Below, in pieces: positions 8,191 to 16,499 of a stretch of DNA of 64,000 bases. The stretch covers positions 62,001-126,000 of the forward strand of contig NZ_JAILYH010000018.1 of NCBI RefSeq assembly GCF_019793435.1, given 5' to 3'. Each line of letters begins with the position of its first letter. Position 1 is the first letter of the stretch. The notes beneath the pieces are model-generated. The model was given only the letters and a program-made list of their open reading frames with translations. It did no database searches and was not told where the DNA came from. The position numbers were made by a program, and so were the translations under genes. This DNA is from Rhizobium redzepovicii (lineage in GTDB: Bacteria; Pseudomonadota; Alphaproteobacteria; Rhizobiales; Rhizobiaceae).

Positions 8191-8310
8191 TTACCCGCGA
8201 CTATCAGGGCCAAAGCTTGCGTAGCAAAGCCATCCTCGCACTGGCGCATATTCAATGTGGTGTTTCACCCGAACTCATCATCATGTCTCGGCGTCTTCAT
8301 ACTCTGTCGA

Positions 8311-8848
8311 TCAACGAATTAGGCCATCGAGATCGAAGTCTTCCCAGCCCCGGAGGCTCGACGCAGCCCTCGCTCTCTTCTCGGCCTTCGCCTTCGCATC
8401 CTCAACGCGCCACCATCGACGGCACCACGGTCAAGACGATCCTCAACCACCTTCGGATCAAAGACTCTGGCGGGCGCGTCCCGCAAGCCTCACGGTTCTC
8501 GTTCCAGCGCTCGGAAGCCGGCCGTCTGCAAGCCAGCGATGCCGCTCGCTCGTCTTCATGCCGAGGATATCCTGGATCTCGCGCGGGATGACGGGCAGGG
8601 ATGGCGCTTCTTCTAACGCTTTGGAGACGACCGAAGCCACGGCATTGAAAGCAGCCTTAGCATCGGCTGGCATTGCCAAGATAAGATCAACTCCTTCGAG
8701 GGAGATCGCTTTCTTGGAACATAGGTGGGAGTCGCGCCTGGATCTCCTGGAGAAGCCCCTTTGCCCTCACTAACGACCCCATGGTGACCGCTGTCGACAA
8801 GGTCCACGTCCTAATCAGCTCGATGTCGCTCTTCTCGTGTTTCGCCAT
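8311..8848 (-). pseudogene. Multiply frameshifted small gene with helix-turn-helix-like segment
   Basis: The pieces line up in order on the minus strand but in different frames: MAKHEKSDIELIRTWTLST to about 8690; AMPADAKAAFNAVASVV...IPREIQDILGMKTSERHRWL to about 8458; VFDPKVVEDRLDRGAVD; and finally WRVEDAKAKAEKRARAASS ending at the TGA 8311-8313. Joined, they would give a protein of about 175 residues. The central SERHRWLADGRLP resembles the recognition helix region of excisionase-like HTH proteins. At least three indels make it non-functional. The original function is unknown. Confidence 0.55.
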
Positions 8849-9020
8849 GCGGCCTAGATGGTGTGAACCGCATGGTCGGTCAATGCATCCGGTCCGCAAC
8901 ATCGTGATGAATGTGTGGCGGTGTCCGGCGACCGGCGGAGACGCAATCACGGTCTCGATCAATGTTGGAAACCGGCAACATCGAGACCAAGCAGCAGTCG
9001 CAGGATGCAACCTCGGGCGC

Positions 9021-9917
9021 TCAACCTCTCGCGAACTCGCGGGCAGCCTGAATGAACGCGGTGAAAGCGGCCGGGGGGTTCTTCCTGCCGGGGTAGTACA
9101 GAGCTAGTGGCGCCAGAGACGGTGTCCAGTCTTCCAACACACGTACAAGCCGACCGGCAACGATGTCATCCCGCACGTCCGCCTCCATAACGTAGCCGAG
9201 ACCGATGCCATTCCGCGCCGCGATCCTGACAAGACTTGACTCGTCCAAGGTGATCGAACCCTGCACGTCGATCTGTAGCGCTTCCCCGTCCCTCTCGAAT
9301 TTCCATCGGAACAGCGCGTTGTTGGGAAGACGGGCGCGGATGCAGCGAAACCGGTAGAGGTCGGCTGGGACGTTTGGCGTGCCATGCGTACGCAGGAATT
9401 CCGGCGACGCGACAACGGCGTTGCTGCGTTTGAGGCCGAGTGGTACGGCGATCATGTCAGCGGGGACGAGATCCGCTGGCCTCAGGCCAAGGTCGAAGCC
9501 CGCTGCGACGATGTCGACGATCCGGCCTTCAGTGACCAGGTCGACATGCACCTGCGGATAGCGCTGGAGGAACGAGAGGATTAGCGGTTCCATCACCTCT
9601 CGGGCGGCGGTGGCAAACGCATTGATGCGCAGTGTGCCGGTCGGAACCTCCTGTAGCGACTGGGCCGCCTGCATCGCGTCACGGATATCGGTCACAGCCG
9701 GCCCAACCCGCTCGACAAAGGTTCGCCCCGCATCGGTCAGCGACACGCTTCTTGTCGTCCGGTTGAACAGGCGGATGCCCAGTCGCTGCTCAAGCTTCCC
9801 GATGGAATTGCTCAAGGCAGTGGTGGATATGCCCAGATCAAGGGCGGCGGCTCGGAAGGACCCGATGCGGGCGATCGCCAGAACGGCATCGAGTTCAGCG
9901 AGAACGGATCGGGTCAT
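9021..9917 (-). CDS. LysR-family transcriptional regulator
   Basis: 298 residues, normal LysR length. Seen: N-terminal winged helix-turn-helix (LDAVLAIARIGSFRAAALDLG, STTALSNSIGKLEQRLGIRLFNRTTRSVSLTDAG) and a substrate-binding domain of the type that regulates oxidoreductases (VDLVTEGRIVDIVAAGFDLGLR). It is divergent from the NTF2-like/SDR pair at 10049-11154, with 131 bp between starts containing a LysR-type box at 9957-9973, so it very likely controls that pair and itself. The inducer cannot be read from sequence. Confidence 0.93.
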   Translation of the reverse strand: MTRSVLAELDAVLAIARIGSFRAAALDLGISTTALSNSIGKLEQRLGIRLFNRTTRSVSLTDAGRTFVERVGPAVTDIRDAMQAAQSLQEVPTGTLRINAFATAAREVMEPLILSFLQRYPQVHVDLVTEGRIVDIVAAGFDLGLRPADLVPADMIAVPLGLKRSNAVVASPEFLRTHGTPNVPADLYRFRCIRARLPNNALFRWKFERDGEALQIDVQGSITLDESSLVRIAARNGIGLGYVMEADVRDDIVAGRLVRVLEDWTPSLAPLALYYPGRKNPPAAFTAFIQAAREFARG

Positions 9918-9956
9918 TGTCCCTCTTTTCGCAACGTTTCATCCTCGTTTATCCGG

Positions 9957-9973
9957 CTTATCCCGTCAATAAG
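9957..9973. promoter_or_regulatory. LysR-type box in the divergent promoter region
   Basis: CTTATCCCGTCAATAAG has 5-bp inverted arms around a 7-bp centre and contains a T-N11-A LysR motif. It lies 40 bp before the LysR gene start and about 75 bp before the NTF2-like gene, the expected place for the activator or autoregulatory site. Confidence 0.5.
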
Positions 9974-10048
9974 GGTGGTCTACCTTTCTGTCAGTCGACG
10001 TCAAAGAGTCGAACCACGTCGATACAGAGAGAATGACTGGAGGACCGA

Positions 10049-10378
10049 ATGACGATCAAATTACCAAAGGCCATCGAAGCCTATTTCGAGGCAGACCGGA
10101 CAGGCAGTCCGGATGCCATCGCTGGCACCTTCACCGAAAACGGCATCGTGAAGGATAAGGGCAAGACCCATATGGGACGCGATGCTATCCGCGCATGGAT
10201 GGCCGATGAGGCTCAGCAATACAGCTACACCGTGGAACCCTTTTTGATCACCATCGAGAACGGCAAGACGCAGGTAACGGCACACACAGCTGGCGACTTC
10301 CCTGGCAGCCCGATCGACCTGCGTTTTGTCTTCGCCCTGTCGGGCGAAAAGGTAGCTGAACTGGAGATCACGATATGA
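10049..10378 (+). CDS. NTF2-like / SnoaL-type small protein
   Basis: 109 residues with the pattern of the nuclear transport factor 2-like fold: an N-terminal helix (IEAYFEADRTGSPDAIAGTF), then TENGIVKDKGKTHMGRDAIRAWM and beta strands ending VAELEITI. Members are small cone-shaped proteins acting as isomerases, hydrolases or binding partners. GGAGGA lies about 7 bp before the ATG. It overlaps the downstream SDR gene by 4 bp (ATGA), so the two are translationally coupled and probably act on the same compound. The substrate is unknown. Confidence 0.85.
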   Translation: MTIKLPKAIEAYFEADRTGSPDAIAGTFTENGIVKDKGKTHMGRDAIRAWMADEAQQYSYTVEPFLITIENGKTQVTAHTAGDFPGSPIDLRFVFALSGEKVAELEITI

Positions 10379-11154
10379 GCGCTTTTCTTACCCTTGAGGG
10401 CCGTCGGGCTCTCATCACTGGCGGCACTGCGGGTGCAGGCGCGGCAACCGTGGCGCTGTTCAAGGAACTCGGCGCCGGTGTGCTCACCACAGCTCGCAAG
10501 AAGCCGGCGGACGTTTCCGGCGCGGCCTTCGTCGAAGCCGACCTGGCCACTTTGGATGGCGTCCAGACCGTTGTTGACGCCGTTCACCAGGAGCTCGGCG
10601 GAGTGGATATCCTCGTGAATATGCTGGGTGGCTCCTCGGCACCTTCCGGCGGATTCGCTGCGCTCACCGAAGACGAATGGGAAAAGGAATTAAACCTCAA
10701 CTTTTTCCCGGCTGTTAGGTTAGATCGCGCGCTCATTCCCGGGATGATCGCCCAGGGAAGCGGGGTCGTTATTCACGTGACCTCGATCCAGCGGGTCCTT
10801 CCGCTGCATCAGGCGACGACCGGCTACGCATCAGCGAAGGGTGCGCTCAACACTTACAGCAAAGGCATCTCCAAGGAGGTTTCTCCGAAGGGTGTGCGGG
10901 TGGTGCGGGTTTCTCCCGGCTGGATCGCCGATCCGGGCTCCAATGGTCTCGCGCTTCGTATCGCGGAGGAAACCGGCATCAGTTACGACGAAGCTGTGCA
11001 GACGATCATGGATTCCCTTGGTGGCATACCGCTGGGCCGGCCGGCCAAGCCGGGAGAAGTCGCCGACCTGATCGCCTTCCTTGCCTCGGACCGAGCTTCG
11101 TCTATCACCGGGACCGAGCATGTGATCGACGGTGGGACTGTTCCCACAGCTTGA
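10375..11154 (+). CDS. Short-chain dehydrogenase/reductase (SDR)
   Basis: 259 residues, classical SDR. Seen: the cofactor loop TGGTAGAGAAT near residue 16, NMLGG in place of NNAG, a catalytic Ser in VTSIQRV, the YASAK catalytic Tyr/Lys motif, and the C-terminal TGTEHVIDGGTVPTA. It uses NAD(P)H to oxidise or reduce a hydroxyl/keto group. Overlap with the NTF2-like gene and the divergent LysR suggest an inducible two-gene detoxification or catabolic unit. Confidence 0.92.
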   Translation: MSAFLTLEGRRALITGGTAGAGAATVALFKELGAGVLTTARKKPADVSGAAFVEADLATLDGVQTVVDAVHQELGGVDILVNMLGGSSAPSGGFAALTEDEWEKELNLNFFPAVRLDRALIPGMIAQGSGVVIHVTSIQRVLPLHQATTGYASAKGALNTYSKGISKEVSPKGVRVVRVSPGWIADPGSNGLALRIAEETGISYDEAVQTIMDSLGGIPLGRPAKPGEVADLIAFLASDRASSITGTEHVIDGGTVPTA

Positions 11155-11179
11155 ATATCCAGGCCAATCTACCGCCCGG

Positions 11180-11647
11180 TCAGGCGGGTGCATCCCACCC
11201 GCCGATCTGGGAGTAGATCGCATCGCGCAGAAACCGCACGTCTCGGTTCAAGGCCGCGAGCTGCGGCGGTGTCTGGGTCGAGGCTGCAAGCAAGGTGTCG
11301 CTGAGGCAGCCGGCCCTGTGCTGCAATGCGCGCCCCTGGTCAGTCAGCGCCACCAGAACCTGGCGTTCATTGCTGAGATTTCGTGTCCGGCTCACATGCC
11401 CGGCAGCTTCCAGGCGTTTCAGAAGAGGTGTCAACGTGCTGGATTCCAGAGCAAGCTGGTCGGCAATGGAAACCACGGTCTGCTCGTCGCGCCCCCATAG
11501 AACGTTCAGGACGAGATATTGCGGATATGTCAGCCCAAGCTCGTCGAGCAGCGGCTTGTAGGCGCGCTGAATTGCGATGCCGGCGGTATAGATCGCATAG
11601 CAGAGTTGGTCGCGCAGGGGCGGGGGATCGTTGTGGCGTTGCGTCAT
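11180..11647 (-). CDS. MarR-family regulator, OhrR-like
   Basis: 155 residues from the ATG at 11647, preceded by AGGAG; an in-frame GTG at 11668 is a weaker start. The N terminus DQLCYAIYTAGIAIQRAYKPLLDELGLTYPQYLV matches the OhrR branch, where the Cys in QLC is the peroxide-sensing residue (Cys16 here). The winged helix follows: IADQLALESSTLTPLLKRLEAAGHVSR. OhrR proteins repress peroxide-defence genes and leave DNA when the Cys is oxidised. Here the divergent target is a secreted alpha/beta hydrolase, not an Ohr peroxidase. Two TATCGCGATA palindromes lie in the shared promoter region. Confidence 0.88.
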   Translation of the reverse strand: MTQRHNDPPPLRDQLCYAIYTAGIAIQRAYKPLLDELGLTYPQYLVLNVLWGRDEQTVVSIADQLALESSTLTPLLKRLEAAGHVSRTRNLSNERQVLVALTDQGRALQHRAGCLSDTLLAASTQTPPQLAALNRDVRFLRDAIYSQIGGWDAPA

Positions 11648-11696
11648 TTTGAACTCCTGTGCTGACACATATAATCGTAAATATCACGAAAACCAA

Positions 11697-11706
11697 TATC
11701 GCGATA
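11697..11706. promoter_or_regulatory. Candidate MarR operator 1
   Basis: TATCGCGATA, a perfect 10-bp palindrome 50 bp upstream of the marR-like start. The identical 10-mer recurs 51 bp away at 11748. Paired identical palindromes in a divergent MarR promoter are typical operators. Confidence 0.55.
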
Positions 11707-11747
11707 AGAATCAAGTTGACGTAGGGTTTCAACTCTGTCAGCTTGCA

Positions 11748-11768
11748 TATCGCGATAACAATTATCGC
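11748..11768. promoter_or_regulatory. Candidate MarR operator 2, composite dyad
   Basis: The second TATCGCGATA (11748-11757) overlaps a further perfect dyad GCGATAACAATTATCGC (11752-11768: 7-bp arms, 3-bp centre). The 7-3-7 geometry matches known OhrR operators although the bases differ. It is 20 bp before the hydrolase start and would block its ribosome access region and promoter. Confidence 0.6.
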
Positions 11769-11787
11769 AAATGATGAGGAGAAAGTC

Positions 11788-12582
11788 ATGACACGCGGGA
11801 CCATCACCACGATTGCTGCAATCGCATTTGCAGCCTCCCTTTCGGTCGCCTTGCCGGCCAAGGCCGCTGAATCGCTTCCGCAAGATCAATCGGTTAGAAA
11901 CGTCGTTCTGGTTCACGGTGCATTCGTGGACGGCTCCGGCTGGAAGGGTGTCTACGACAATCTCACAAGACGAGGCTATCGCGTCACCATCGTGCAAAAC
12001 CCGCTGACGTCGCTTGCGGACGATGTTGCCGCCACCAAGCGTGCCCTGGAGCTGCAAGACGGTCCGGTCATTCTCGTTGGACACTCCTGGGGCGGCTCCG
12101 TCATCACGCAAGCCGGGATCGATGAGAAGGTGAAAGGTCTTGTCTATGTCTCTGCGCTCTCCCCGGATGCTGGCGAGACGACGGCGCAGCAGTACGAGGG
12201 ATTTGCGCCTGCGTCCGAGTTCGTTATCGAGACCACGAAGGATGGTTTCGGCTACGTCAGCCCGGCCAAGTTCAAGTCGGGCTTTGCCCACGACGTCAGC
12301 GACGCCGATGCCGCGTTCATGAGTTCGTCTCAAGTGCCGATCAACATGTCCGCGTTCGGCACGAAGCTTGAAAATGCCGCCTGGCGGACCAAGCCGAGCT
12401 GGGCCGTCATCGCCACCGAGGACAAGGCTTTTGATCAGGCCATGCTGATCCACATGGCAGAGCGCATCAATGCCAAGATCACCAAGGTGTCAGCAAGCCA
12501 CGCCCTGTTCATGACGCAGCCGAAGGTGGTCGCAGATACAATCGATGAGGCTGCCAAGTCTGTCTCGGCAAAGAAGCAATAA
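11788..12582 (+). CDS. Secreted alpha/beta hydrolase
   Basis: 264 residues from the ATG at 11788, which has GAGGAG 6 bp upstream. Residues 1-27 form a Sec signal peptide with an alanine-rich core ending AKA-AE. Seen: NVVLVHGAFVDGSGW (oxyanion loop), the nucleophile elbow GHSWGGS, the acid region ATEDKAF and a late His in ASHALF. It belongs to the group of small hydrolases annotated as esterase/salicylate-esterase-like. It should act in the periplasm. The divergent OhrR-like MarR gene probably represses it. The substrate is unknown. Confidence 0.9.
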   Translation: MTRGTITTIAAIAFAASLSVALPAKAAESLPQDQSVRNVVLVHGAFVDGSGWKGVYDNLTRRGYRVTIVQNPLTSLADDVAATKRALELQDGPVILVGHSWGGSVITQAGIDEKVKGLVYVSALSPDAGETTAQQYEGFAPASEFVIETTKDGFGYVSPAKFKSGFAHDVSDADAAFMSSSQVPINMSAFGTKLENAAWRTKPSWAVIATEDKAFDQAMLIHMAERINAKITKVSASHALFMTQPKVVADTIDEAAKSVSAKKQ

Positions 12583-12593
12583 CCTAGACACCC

Positions 12594-12623
12594 TCATCGG
12601 GACAGACTGCACTGTCCCGATGA
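12594..12623. terminator. Perfect 12-bp hairpin after the hydrolase gene
   Basis: TCATCGGGACAG and CTGTCCCGATGA pair perfectly around a 6-nt loop, 12 bp past the hydrolase stop. No T-run follows on either strand, so it may be a terminator-like or RNA-stabilising stem. Confidence 0.55.
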
Positions 12624-12770
12624 CGGTGAGCACAGCCCGTTACAGCAAGGTGTGTCGGCGACGATGCAGCCACGTAAAACGCCGCAAGAACTCCGGCAGA
12701 AATCCATTGCGTGTCGGCCTCTCCCCGGCATTTTCGAAATTTTCCCAAACACATTCACGGAGGTAACCAC

Positions 12771-14381
12771 GTGAAGCTCAATACGTATGACCAAAGTCCG
12801 CCCGCTCCTCAGCGCGAGGCCGATCATGTTTTCGACTTCATCGTCTGCGGCGCCGGGTCGAGCGGTTCCGTGGTCGCAGCGCGACTGGCAGAGGATGGGA
12901 ATGCCAGCGTTCTCCTGCTTGAGGCAGGCGGAGACGATGCGGCCGAGTCTGTTTCGAATCCTGCGCAGTGGCCGCTCAATCTCGGTTCGAGCCGTGATTG
13001 GGGTTTTGTTGGGCAACCGGCACCTGGCTTGCATGGCCGACGTCTGCCTCTCAGCATGGGCAAGGGACTTGGCGGAGGCTCGAGCATCAATGTCATGGTG
13101 TGGGCGAGAGGGCACAAGGCGGATTGGGACCACTTTGCTGCCGAAGCGGGCGATGACGCCTGGGGCTATCAGTCGATCCTTGGGTATTATCGTCGGATCG
13201 AAGACTGGCGCGGCGCTCCGGACCCAATGCGTCGCGGTGTGGGAGGGCCGGCGTATGTTGCGCAGCCGGAGGCTCCCCAGCCAGTCGCCGAGGCTTTGTT
13301 GCGTGCGGCATCCACGATCGGCATTCCGGTCTACGACACGCCGAACGGTGAAATGATGGAAGGTCCAGGCGGCGCATCGATTGCGGAGCTGCGGATCCGG
13401 GATGGCAAACGGGAATCCGTTTTCGGATCTTATGTCCGTCCACTCCTATCGCGTCCAAACCTGACAGTGCTCACCGGTGCGATGGTCTCGCGCCTCATCT
13501 TTGTTGGCAAGCGCGTCTCGGGAGTTGAGGTTCTTGTCGATGGCCAGAGACGACAGTTCACGGCGCGTGCCGAGACGGTCCTGTCACTTGGCGCCATCAA
13601 CACGCCAAAGGTGTTGATGCAGTCCGGAATTGGTCCGAAAGAAGAGTTGCACGCCCACGGCATTCCTGCCGTTCAGCACCTGCCGGGTGTCGGTCGCAAT
13701 CATCAGGATCACCTCGCTTTCGGCTGCACCTGGGCCTATCAAAAAGCGGAAGCTATCGGTGGTAGCGGCTGCGAAGCAAAGCTCTACTGGAAAAGTGACT
13801 CGCGTCTTTCCCAGCCCGACATACTTCAGTGCCAGTTGGAATTTGCCGTGCCGTCGCCGATCGAGACAGGTCTCGAGACGCCTGAACATGGCTGGACGAT
13901 GTTTAATGGTCTTGCCCAACCCAAAAGCCGTGGTCGGTTGCGGCTCTCCGGCCCAAACGCAGATGACCCTATCCTGATCGAACCAAATTCTCTCAGTGAA
14001 CCGGAAGACATGGCTGCGGCCTTGGTCGCCGTGGAGTTGTGCCGCGACCTCGGAAACAGCGACGCCTTCAAGCCCCTCGTAACCGGCGAGACAGCGCCGG
14101 GTGCGCGCGACAGATCAGCAATGATCGACTTCATACGGCGCTCGGCCGTGACCTATTGGCATCAATCTTGCACAGCCAAGATGGGACGCGACAGCATGTC
14201 TGTGGTCGACAACGAGCTCAAGGTCTACGGCATAGATGGACTTCGCATCGCTGACTCCTCGATCTTGCCGCGCATCACCACTGGCAATACGATGGCGCCG
14301 TGCGTGGTTATCGGAGAGCGGGCAGCAGATCTCATGCGGAAAAAGCATAGTCTCGCTGGCCTGAGAAAAGGCCTCACTTAG
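12771..14381 (+). CDS. GMC-family FAD oxidoreductase (choline/alcohol dehydrogenase-like)
   Basis: 536 residues starting with GTG at 12771, chosen because GGAGGT lies 7 bp upstream; the open frame extends to 12711 without a binding site. Seen: N-terminal FAD motif FIVCGAGSSGSVVAARLAED, GKGLGGGSSINVMVWARG (GMC signature 1), GAINTPKVLMQSGIGP (signature 2) and the active-site region YWHQSCTAKMG with C-terminal NTMAPCVVIGERA. GMC enzymes oxidise alcohols, often choline or aromatic or aliphatic alcohols. It has no signal peptide, so it is cytoplasmic. It stands alone between hairpins at 12594 and 14408. The exact alcohol cannot be inferred. Confidence 0.93.
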   Translation: MKLNTYDQSPPAPQREADHVFDFIVCGAGSSGSVVAARLAEDGNASVLLLEAGGDDAAESVSNPAQWPLNLGSSRDWGFVGQPAPGLHGRRLPLSMGKGLGGGSSINVMVWARGHKADWDHFAAEAGDDAWGYQSILGYYRRIEDWRGAPDPMRRGVGGPAYVAQPEAPQPVAEALLRAASTIGIPVYDTPNGEMMEGPGGASIAELRIRDGKRESVFGSYVRPLLSRPNLTVLTGAMVSRLIFVGKRVSGVEVLVDGQRRQFTARAETVLSLGAINTPKVLMQSGIGPKEELHAHGIPAVQHLPGVGRNHQDHLAFGCTWAYQKAEAIGGSGCEAKLYWKSDSRLSQPDILQCQLEFAVPSPIETGLETPEHGWTMFNGLAQPKSRGRLRLSGPNADDPILIEPNSLSEPEDMAAALVAVELCRDLGNSDAFKPLVTGETAPGARDRSAMIDFIRRSAVTYWHQSCTAKMGRDSMSVVDNELKVYGIDGLRIADSSILPRITTGNTMAPCVVIGERAADLMRKKHSLAGLRKGLT

Positions 14382-14407
14382 GCCATTCCAAGAAAGATTC
14401 AGTTTGT

Positions 14408-14435
14408 GCTCGGCGGTCACCATTGGCCGCCGAGC
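14408..14435 (+). terminator. Hairpin terminator after the GMC gene
   Basis: GCTCGGCGG and CCGCCGAGC form a perfect 9-bp GC-rich stem with a 10-nt loop, 27 bp after the GMC stop; a short TTCAATT follows. A plausible Rho-independent terminator with a weak U-tract. Confidence 0.6.
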
Positions 14436-14530
14436 TTCAATTGGAAACGGGTTCCCGTCAGGCGAGCTCCAATGGCTTGCCAGTCACTCGTCAACAGCGA
14501 AGTCGGTCAAGACCGAGACGGTGCGCCATT

Positions 14531-14846
14531 CATCTCTGCATCCGCAATATCTATCCAAGCGGCAAACCCTATGCCCGGGAGTTAAGCCGCTCAGGCAGAT
14601 CATCGAGTTCGAGCCGACCGAATCTCTTTCGCTCGATGACCATGAACTGATAGTCGAGACCACGCTTTCGGGCGTGGGGTGACTTATGTCTGGGAGGAAC
14701 GGGCGCGTCCGTATGTCCAGAATGGCAGCCTGATCGAATGCCTGACATCCTGGAATGCGCCAGAGGACTGGCTTTATCTCTACTACCGACGCGAAAATAC
14801 CTGTGGGCCGGTTTGCGCGCCGTTTATCGAGGCGCTGCGCGTCTGA
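14531..14846 (+). pseudogene. 3' part of a LysR regulator gene, two frameshifts
   Basis: Three consecutive pieces in different frames read like the substrate-binding domain of a LysR protein: CIRNIYPSGKPYARELSRSG, then QIIEFEPTESLSLDDHELIV, then VTYVWEERARPYVQNGSLIE and ALRV followed by TGA (14844-14846). The DNA-binding half is absent. It is a remnant with two indels plus 5' truncation. No gene is evident from 14847 to 14972. Confidence 0.7.
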
Positions 14847-14972
14847 ATGGGGTGATGAACAGACGGCTCGATTCCCTTCAAGGCGAGGAGGCCGACCCCA
14901 GCTTTACCATGGCGAGGCGGAGCAGAACGGTGATATCTCCACGCCGCCATCAATAGATGTGGCATCTCTAGT

Positions 14973-15721
14973 TTAACCGACGCGTTTCTGGTTCCCGCTG
15001 AACATGCCGCCACGAAACACGTGTACCTCAACGTCGAACGCGAACAGGACGACATCTGAATCGGCCCTGGCTGTGAGCTGGCGATTAAACGAGCGCGTGA
15101 ACGCGCTTTCGCCGGTTGTGAGCGTGACGTCGCCAAAATCTATCGCCCCGTCGAAGACATAGAGCACAACACCCGTCCGGGAATCGCCCGCAGCGCGCAG
15201 GGTTAGCCGGGTGTCCTTCGTAATGCGGGCGTCGAACACAAGGACGTTCGATCGCACGGTTAGCGGCGCCCCCTGCGGCCCGGCAATCAAACGCCAATTG
15301 TTCTCGCTGCTCTCGTCAACGAAATCATGAAACTGCACCATCGGTTCAAGATCGGGAGCGTTGGGCCGCAGGAAAATCTGCAGCGCTCGAACCGGGCTGT
15401 CCCCGAGCATCAGCTCTTCGTGCTGGAAGGTGTGGCCGGCATTCATCATGATGAAACGCTTCTTGTCGAGCTTCACCTCGTTGCCGACCGTGTCCCTGTG
15501 GAGCATCTCGCCGCGGCGGATATAGGTCAGGATCTCGTCGTCTTTGTGTGGTGCATGGCGATAAGGTGACCCGGCTGGACCTGGGCACGGTCGATCCTGC
15601 CGATCGGACCGATCCCGCTATCATCGGGCGTTGGGGAGAGACCCGGATATAGGATTTCGACGCCGAAGCCCTGACTGATGTTCCCGCGCATCCGGCCGGC
15701 TGGAATCTTGGTGATGGTCAT
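14973..15721 (-). pseudogene. Pirin-family protein, single frameshift
   Basis: The N-terminal piece (MTITKIPAGRMRGNISQGFG...PGHLIAMH) runs from 15721 to about 15550, then shifts frame. The continuation HKDDEILTYIRRGEMLHRDT... runs to 14973. Joined, it gives a pirin/YhaK-type bicupin of about 249 residues with the metal-ligand His pattern (MHxH, HTFQHEE). A single missing base near 15550 accounts for the break, so it may be a recent mutation or a sequencing error. Pirins are iron-binding; some are quercetinase-like. It lies 63 bp after the isochorismatase-like gene stop in the same direction and was probably co-transcribed with it. Confidence 0.75.
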
Positions 15722-15784
15722 GATTGTCTTCCTTCGATCCGGGGGCGGGCTCTTTGGCCCGCGCCAAGCGCGACCATTGCGCGC

Positions 15785-16360
15785 TCAATGATAGTTCAGG
15801 ATGCCGACCAGTTTCTGACCCAGCGGACTCGTCCAGTCGACGGCGAGTTCGGAGATGATCTGGTCGACGGTGGTGATGATCGCTCCGGCCTTTTCCATGC
15901 GGCGTAGCGCGATGTCGTCGCCGTACTTGGTATAGGAGGCGGAAGCGTCGGCTGAGACCTGGACTTCGTAGCCTTCATCCAGCATCTGCAGGACCGGGAA
16001 GGTGACGCAGATCTCCGTCGTGACGCCTGCGACGAACAGCTTTTTCCGGCCGGTCGCTTCGACCGCCTGGTTGAAGCCATCGTGGTGCATGGCGTTGACG
16101 ATGCCGGGGCGCTTGATGCGGGCTTCGAAGGCTTCGGGCAGGATTTCCTCGAGTTCCGGGAGTAGCGGTCCCTGGATCTGGTCTTCCATGCTGGATGTCA
16201 GGATGGTCGGGATGTTGGCGGCCTTGGCGATGCGGGCGAGCTTCAGCGCGTTCTGCTTGACCAGGTTGATATCGTGCGAGTGCGTCCACGCCATCGTGCC
16301 GATCTGATGATCGATCAGCAGCATTGCGGAATTTTCGGGGGTGAATACTTGCTTGTGCAT
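15785..16360 (-). CDS. Isochorismatase-family hydrolase (YcaC-like)
   Basis: 191 residues from the ATG at 16360 (AGGA about 9 bp upstream). Seen: the catalytic Asp in MLLIDHQIGTM near residue 18, a Lys in the middle (EARIKRPG) and the catalytic Cys in VAGVTTEICVTFPVLQ, with the cis-peptide-type GVT preceding it. The family hydrolyses amide or ester substrates and the YcaC branch has unknown physiological substrates. It is followed by the pirin gene and is divergent from a LysR regulator at 16500, 139 bp away, which probably controls both. Confidence 0.9.
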   Translation of the reverse strand: MHKQVFTPENSAMLLIDHQIGTMAWTHSHDINLVKQNALKLARIAKAANIPTILTSSMEDQIQGPLLPELEEILPEAFEARIKRPGIVNAMHHDGFNQAVEATGRKKLFVAGVTTEICVTFPVLQMLDEGYEVQVSADASASYTKYGDDIALRRMEKAGAIITTVDQIISELAVDWTSPLGQKLVGILNYH

Positions 16361-16499
16361 TGTCGTGTTCCTTTTCCTTGTCGGCGGAGGTTGGTGAAAT
16401 TCGTTTTTATCCGCTCGATGACTTGAATTTAGCGTTGCGATTGATGGCACGGTAGCTCAATGATTTGCCACTCTGTGGAACGGAAAATGGAACACAAAA

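Noticed and set aside
11644..12453. 269-codon minus-strand frame opposite the secreted hydrolase
   Set aside because: The plus strand carries a signal peptide, GHSWGG and a good ribosome site; the minus frame has nothing.
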